Shown here: positions 60,301 to 64,000 of the stretch, piece by piece
Layout: every line of letters begins with the position of its first letter
Numbering within the stretch: the stretch's first letter is position 1
DNA from: Uranotaenia lowii
Lineage: Eukaryota; Arthropoda; Insecta; Diptera; Culicidae
Direction of reading: 5' to 3'
Assembly: GCF_029784155.1 (NCBI RefSeq)
Contig: NC_073692.1
Location: 66,411,888-66,475,887 of the forward strand
DNA: 64,000 nt
Notes under the pieces: generated by a model
Databases searched by the model: none
Told to the model about the DNA's origin: nothing
The model's input: only the letters and a program-made list of their open reading frames with translations
Translations under genes and position numbers: made by a program

Positions 60301-61760
60301 ACTTGTAACGCTTTTATGGTTTTTTGATGACGTCGAATCCGGCAATCTTTAACCCCGTTACGTTACGACTAATACAACTGGATACCGTAGCCTACAGGAA
60401 AAGAAGAACTATTTTCAACATAAACCAAGATAAGTATTTGTTTTTTCTTCAATTTAAACCTCAATTCTCTTTGAAATTGCTAAAATTTGCTAAGCTGAAA
60501 TTAAATGATTACGGTTCAAAAAATTTAGTTGGCTTGCAACGATCCTGTTCGTCGGTTTGTTGTCTCTTTATGTTCGATCCGATTTCAGTAATCATTTCCG
60601 TTTTTTTCTGGGACAGACAACAAGGAACAATCCCACAGTCATTTGAAGCTTATGCTTCGTATGTTTATAATTGACTGTTTGCCAGCTGTCAGTTTGCAGG
60701 CTTGAATTTAAATTGTAGAATTCGTTGGGAAACTACTGTTTGAATTGAAAGTGTCGCGATGCAATCATAACACAATACAATTTAAATGTTTTCGGTATCC
60801 TTTTCATGATTAGTTCAACAGCGACGATAATTTAATCTAGAATAGAATCTTTCGACGATATAACGGGAAAATACATTTTTATACTTACAGTTCATATTCG
60901 TTCGTTAATGCATACGTATATCCCGGTAGACTTTTTTATTCAACGCAAGGAGAGCAAAAAGTAAATACAAAGCTTTTACTTTTATTGAAAATCATAAAAC
61001 TTTCTTATGGCCGTATTCACAGAGTAATTAGACTTACTTTAGCTTTTCGTAGATAAAATCAAAACAGCTCAACTATCGATTAAAATCTTATTTTTTATAA
61101 GAATTTATTGTACATCACCCTTCATGGTTAGTTTATCCACCTTTTAATACTATCGTTTTATTTTTAGATTTATAATAATAGATATCGTTATCTTGTCGAG
61201 TCATATCCTTTTTTTATTGTTATTAGTCTATTGAGTAAATGGAGTTTTGTGTTTGTTCAGGAAAAGCGATGACATCGGATTGAAAATTTAATTTGTGAAA
61301 TAATAATTATCGAGAATTGATGAGATGCTAATATAACTATAAATTAACATTCTATCTGTTCAAAATTCAATAATACTAAGCCTGTAGAACATTGTAATGA
61401 GCAAATTAAATCAAATCAATAGGAGAAATTTTAAATCTAAAACGGCTCAGATTTTTAATCATGAATAACATAAAAGTATCGATTCTGAGTAATAAAGTTA
61501 AGTGAAAATCCACATATTTTCATAAAATAGGCCCCCAAGTAGCTGGTTATGGATTATGGTTAAACTTTCATTTATTTTATTTTTTATCAAATGATGATGT
61601 TGAAAAATTTTCCATGAGTTCTGAAATCAATTTGCATTGCTTTCCTCAACTGTTCTCTATGATGTTTTCAGCAAACCATGAATAATTTCAATCGCCTAAT
61701 AGCTCGCCTACAACTGAAATAGCTAGATAAGCTCATTATAACCAAGTGTAAGTAGGTATA
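57307..61760. other. Long AT-rich anonymous stretch
   Basis: No supported gene. 57,590-57,980 is rich in the words CCCGGAT and GCCCGAT, reminiscent of a decayed short-repeat element. A poly-C run is at 59,609-59,621. Frames at 60077-60298 and 60324-60674 (plus) have no recognisable domain. Confidence 0.4.
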
Positions 61761-62734
61761 GGGGAGAGTGAGGATACTTGATCCCTGGGGATACTTGATT
61801 CCTTTGCTATATCTCGAAACTGGAATGTCTTACAAAGATCAAATGTTCTAGAAAAATGTGCCAAAATGAGCAAAATAACAATGCTTGTAGTTTAAAAAAT
61901 TTTAACAAAATAATTGTTTGAGTAATTGAACTTTGTTTGAAAAATTTCACAAAATGTAACTTGAAGATCTTTTTTCATCACTTTTAAATGTTCCTTACAT
62001 GGGAAAATTATGAAAAAAATATTTGTTCCAATGTATCAATCGTTCGAGCGTAAAATGAACTTCATAATGCCATATTTTCAAATCAATGGAAAACTCCGAA
62101 CTTTTTTCAGAAAAAGTTTTCTAAAATGTTGATTATGGGTACAATTGATCCCCTAGAGTTGGGTACAATTGATCCCCCTTCCAAACGGCATATTCTTCTT
62201 CTGAATTGATCGTTATGATTGCTGATTACGAAATTACTAATATTTATCCAAAAACTAATATTTATCAAACAATTTCTGAAGAAAAGAGCAAAAATAATTA
62301 ATTTTCTCTTAGTTATAAAAAATTGCGCCTTTAAGTATGCAATGTTATCAGCGTTGAGACAAAGTTTTAGAATTTTCTTCTTATGTCTGCTATAGATTGT
62401 GAAATGAGAACAAACATGACCAAAATAGTCAATTAACATTCTATCATGGGGTTTTGTTTAATTTTTATACAAGGATTAGGGTTTCCTGAATCAAAGATCA
62501 AGTCTCCTTCAATAGGGGATCAAGTCTCCCCTAACTTCAGAAAAATCGCAATTTTTTTACTCTCACGAAAATGCTTCTAGTTCATCAACGGGTTCAAGTA
62601 TCGTTCCAATTTTTGGAGCATAGAAACTTGAAGTTACAAGTTGTCACAAAATGTCAAAGACGGCGAGTTGCTAAATTTTTCCAAAAAGATATGGTGAAAA
62701 TAAAAAAAGGGGATCAAGTATCCCCACTCTCCCC
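61761..62734. mobile_element. MITE, ~0.97 kb, 26-bp TIRs, flanked by TA
   Basis: GGGGAGAGTGAGGATACTTG then ATCCC at 61761-61785 faces the reverse complement at 62709-62734 with 24 of 26 positions matching. TA lies directly outside both ends (61759-61760, 62735-62736), consistent with a TA target duplication as in Tc1/mariner-type elements. Shorter words related to the ends, GATCAAGTCTCC and ACAATTGATCCCC, recur inside near 62,142-62,180 and 62,495-62,530. No transposase. Confidence 0.85.
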
Positions 62735-62736
62735 TA

Positions 62737-64000
62737 CTGTATGAAAAGCTTTCCCATTTTAAACATATATTATAGAGCATACATGTAGGCGTTTTTCTGA
62801 CCTATAAAAAAAGTTATTGGAGATTTGAATAGTGTTCTATTGAAAATTTCATTACTAGGTTTGCATAGTTAGTTTATGATTATTAATTTCAATATTTATT
62901 TCGTGTAATAAATTATTGAGAGATTATTTCTATTTAAGTTTTGGTAAAGTGAAAAAATTCTAATTTTCAACGCAGTTTGTATTTAGCAACTATCAAGGAT
63001 ATTGAATATCTAAAGGCATCATAGTTTCATTTTCTACTATTGTTATTATCGTTACTACAGTTTGAGGGTTTTATTAAATTAAGTTCTAGAAGCGAGGGAT
63101 AATTATCAAAACTCAATCAATTTCTTATCATGGAATATTGAAATATAATAATCAAGAACTTCGAATATCGTGAAAGTTGCGAAATTGAACCAGTCATTTT
63201 AAGGCATGGAGAAAAATTCTATTTGCTGACATTTTGAATTATTGTGAACCGATCTTGAAATCGAAAAGTAGGAATGAATGCTAATTTTAAGATCACAACA
63301 CAGTCAAAAGTGTCTCCTGATCAAATTCCGCTACCCATATTCCCAAACAAAAATTGTTTTGCTAGGATGCAGAGGTAACCTCGGTCCTAAAGCATGAATT
63401 TTGAATCTTTTAATTCCTTTTCTCTCTTTTCCTCCTATCTATTAACTACTAGGACGTGGCCGGCGCCATTATTGACGTTTAAAGAGAGAGCATCAGTTTT
63501 GAACATTGTGAAGGTTTTGTCAATCCCAGGCACCGTTCTTTTGACCACTGATCAAAATTGATGGCCTCGGTCAATCACGGAGTAGCAACCATTGGCGATG
63601 TGGATTTTTTTCTACTTAGCCACGCCTGCGATTGTTGGATTTGAAATGCTTTAATTGTAACAATAATTTCACTAAAGTAATTTGTACATAGCGGTTTATT
63701 AAAAAAAAGTATAACTGTGAAATAACGATGAATTTTATGAAAAATATGAATAGAGCATTTCAGGTTCAATGATTAATGGTGGATGTGAGTAGTTAATCAA
63801 GCTAAGCCAAGCTAAGCTATATCAATGTGTGTCCATATGTGTATGTATTCTTTTTGGCGCTGAAATCTTTTAGAATGGAAAAATCCTAAAGATTTCGGCG
63901 CTGTATTAATAATTTCTCTGCTCTTTCAAATCTTTCCAAAAGCGAGCAATGGCGCTATAACCATGGTCGATGACCTGAGATGAAGGTACAGGGATCCAAA
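62737..64000. other. AT-rich sequence with a small hairpin near the right edge
   Basis: No supported gene. At about 63,855-63,902, GGCGCTGAAATCTTTTAG faces CTAAAGATTTCGGCGCT with an ~18-base loop. A decamer AAGCTAAGCC/AAGCTAAGCT pair lies at 63,799-63,819. Confidence 0.45.

Overview
The window reads as repeat-dominated, AT-rich eukaryotic DNA, most likely from a dipteran insect and probably a mosquito. The reasons are two decayed non-LTR retrotransposons of a type familiar from mosquito genomes, a large Helentron-type Helitron protein, many short inverted-repeat elements, and no operon-like gene packing. Species assignment is inference. I found no host protein-coding gene that I can defend and no tRNA or rRNA. 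The sequence contains a 500-base run of N at 4319-4818.

Layout. 1-0.7 kb is anonymous AT-rich DNA. 0.7-3.1 kb is a giant imperfect palindrome of ~535 bp units (two in one orientation, three in the other) between exact 14-bp direct repeats. After the assembly gap, 4.8-5.9 kb is a 42-bp minisatellite with higher-order structure. 6.66-13.44 kb (minus strand) is one uninterrupted 2,261-codon Helentron ORF: N-terminal zinc-finger/DUF6570-like region, Rep (HUH/tyrosine) nuclease, PIF1/RecD-like helicase, AP-endonuclease-like (EEP) domain and OTU cysteine protease domain. 13.8-16.5 kb holds nested inverted-repeat elements. 17.1-21.9 kb is a tandem duplication of a ~1.64 kb unit, itself made of two related ~0.6 kb subunits, with coding-like remnants. 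22.1-26.8 kb contains a ~1.9 kb element with ~50-bp terminal inverted repeats, plus two arrays of a ~285-bp repeat, one interrupted by a MITE.

26.8-41 kb is mostly anonymous AT-rich DNA with a related TIR-element copy (31.9 kb), a decayed non-LTR retrotransposon (34.9-36.1 kb), a short foldback (36.9 kb) and a MITE-like element (37.4-38.3 kb). 41.1-49.7 kb is an 8.6 kb satellite of a 9-bp unit (TTTTTGTCA), about 960 copies. 51.8-54.5 kb is a minus-strand non-LTR retrotransposon with a deleted RT core, split by a GC-richer ~1.45 kb insertion. 54.6-64 kb is AT-rich DNA with two more TIR elements (56.6 and 61.8 kb).

The only gene that looks functional is the Helentron replicase. The rest is its passengers and neighbours: non-autonomous DNA elements, dead retrotransposons and satellite DNA. 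The region looks like heterochromatic or gene-poor sequence shaped by transposition and unequal exchange.
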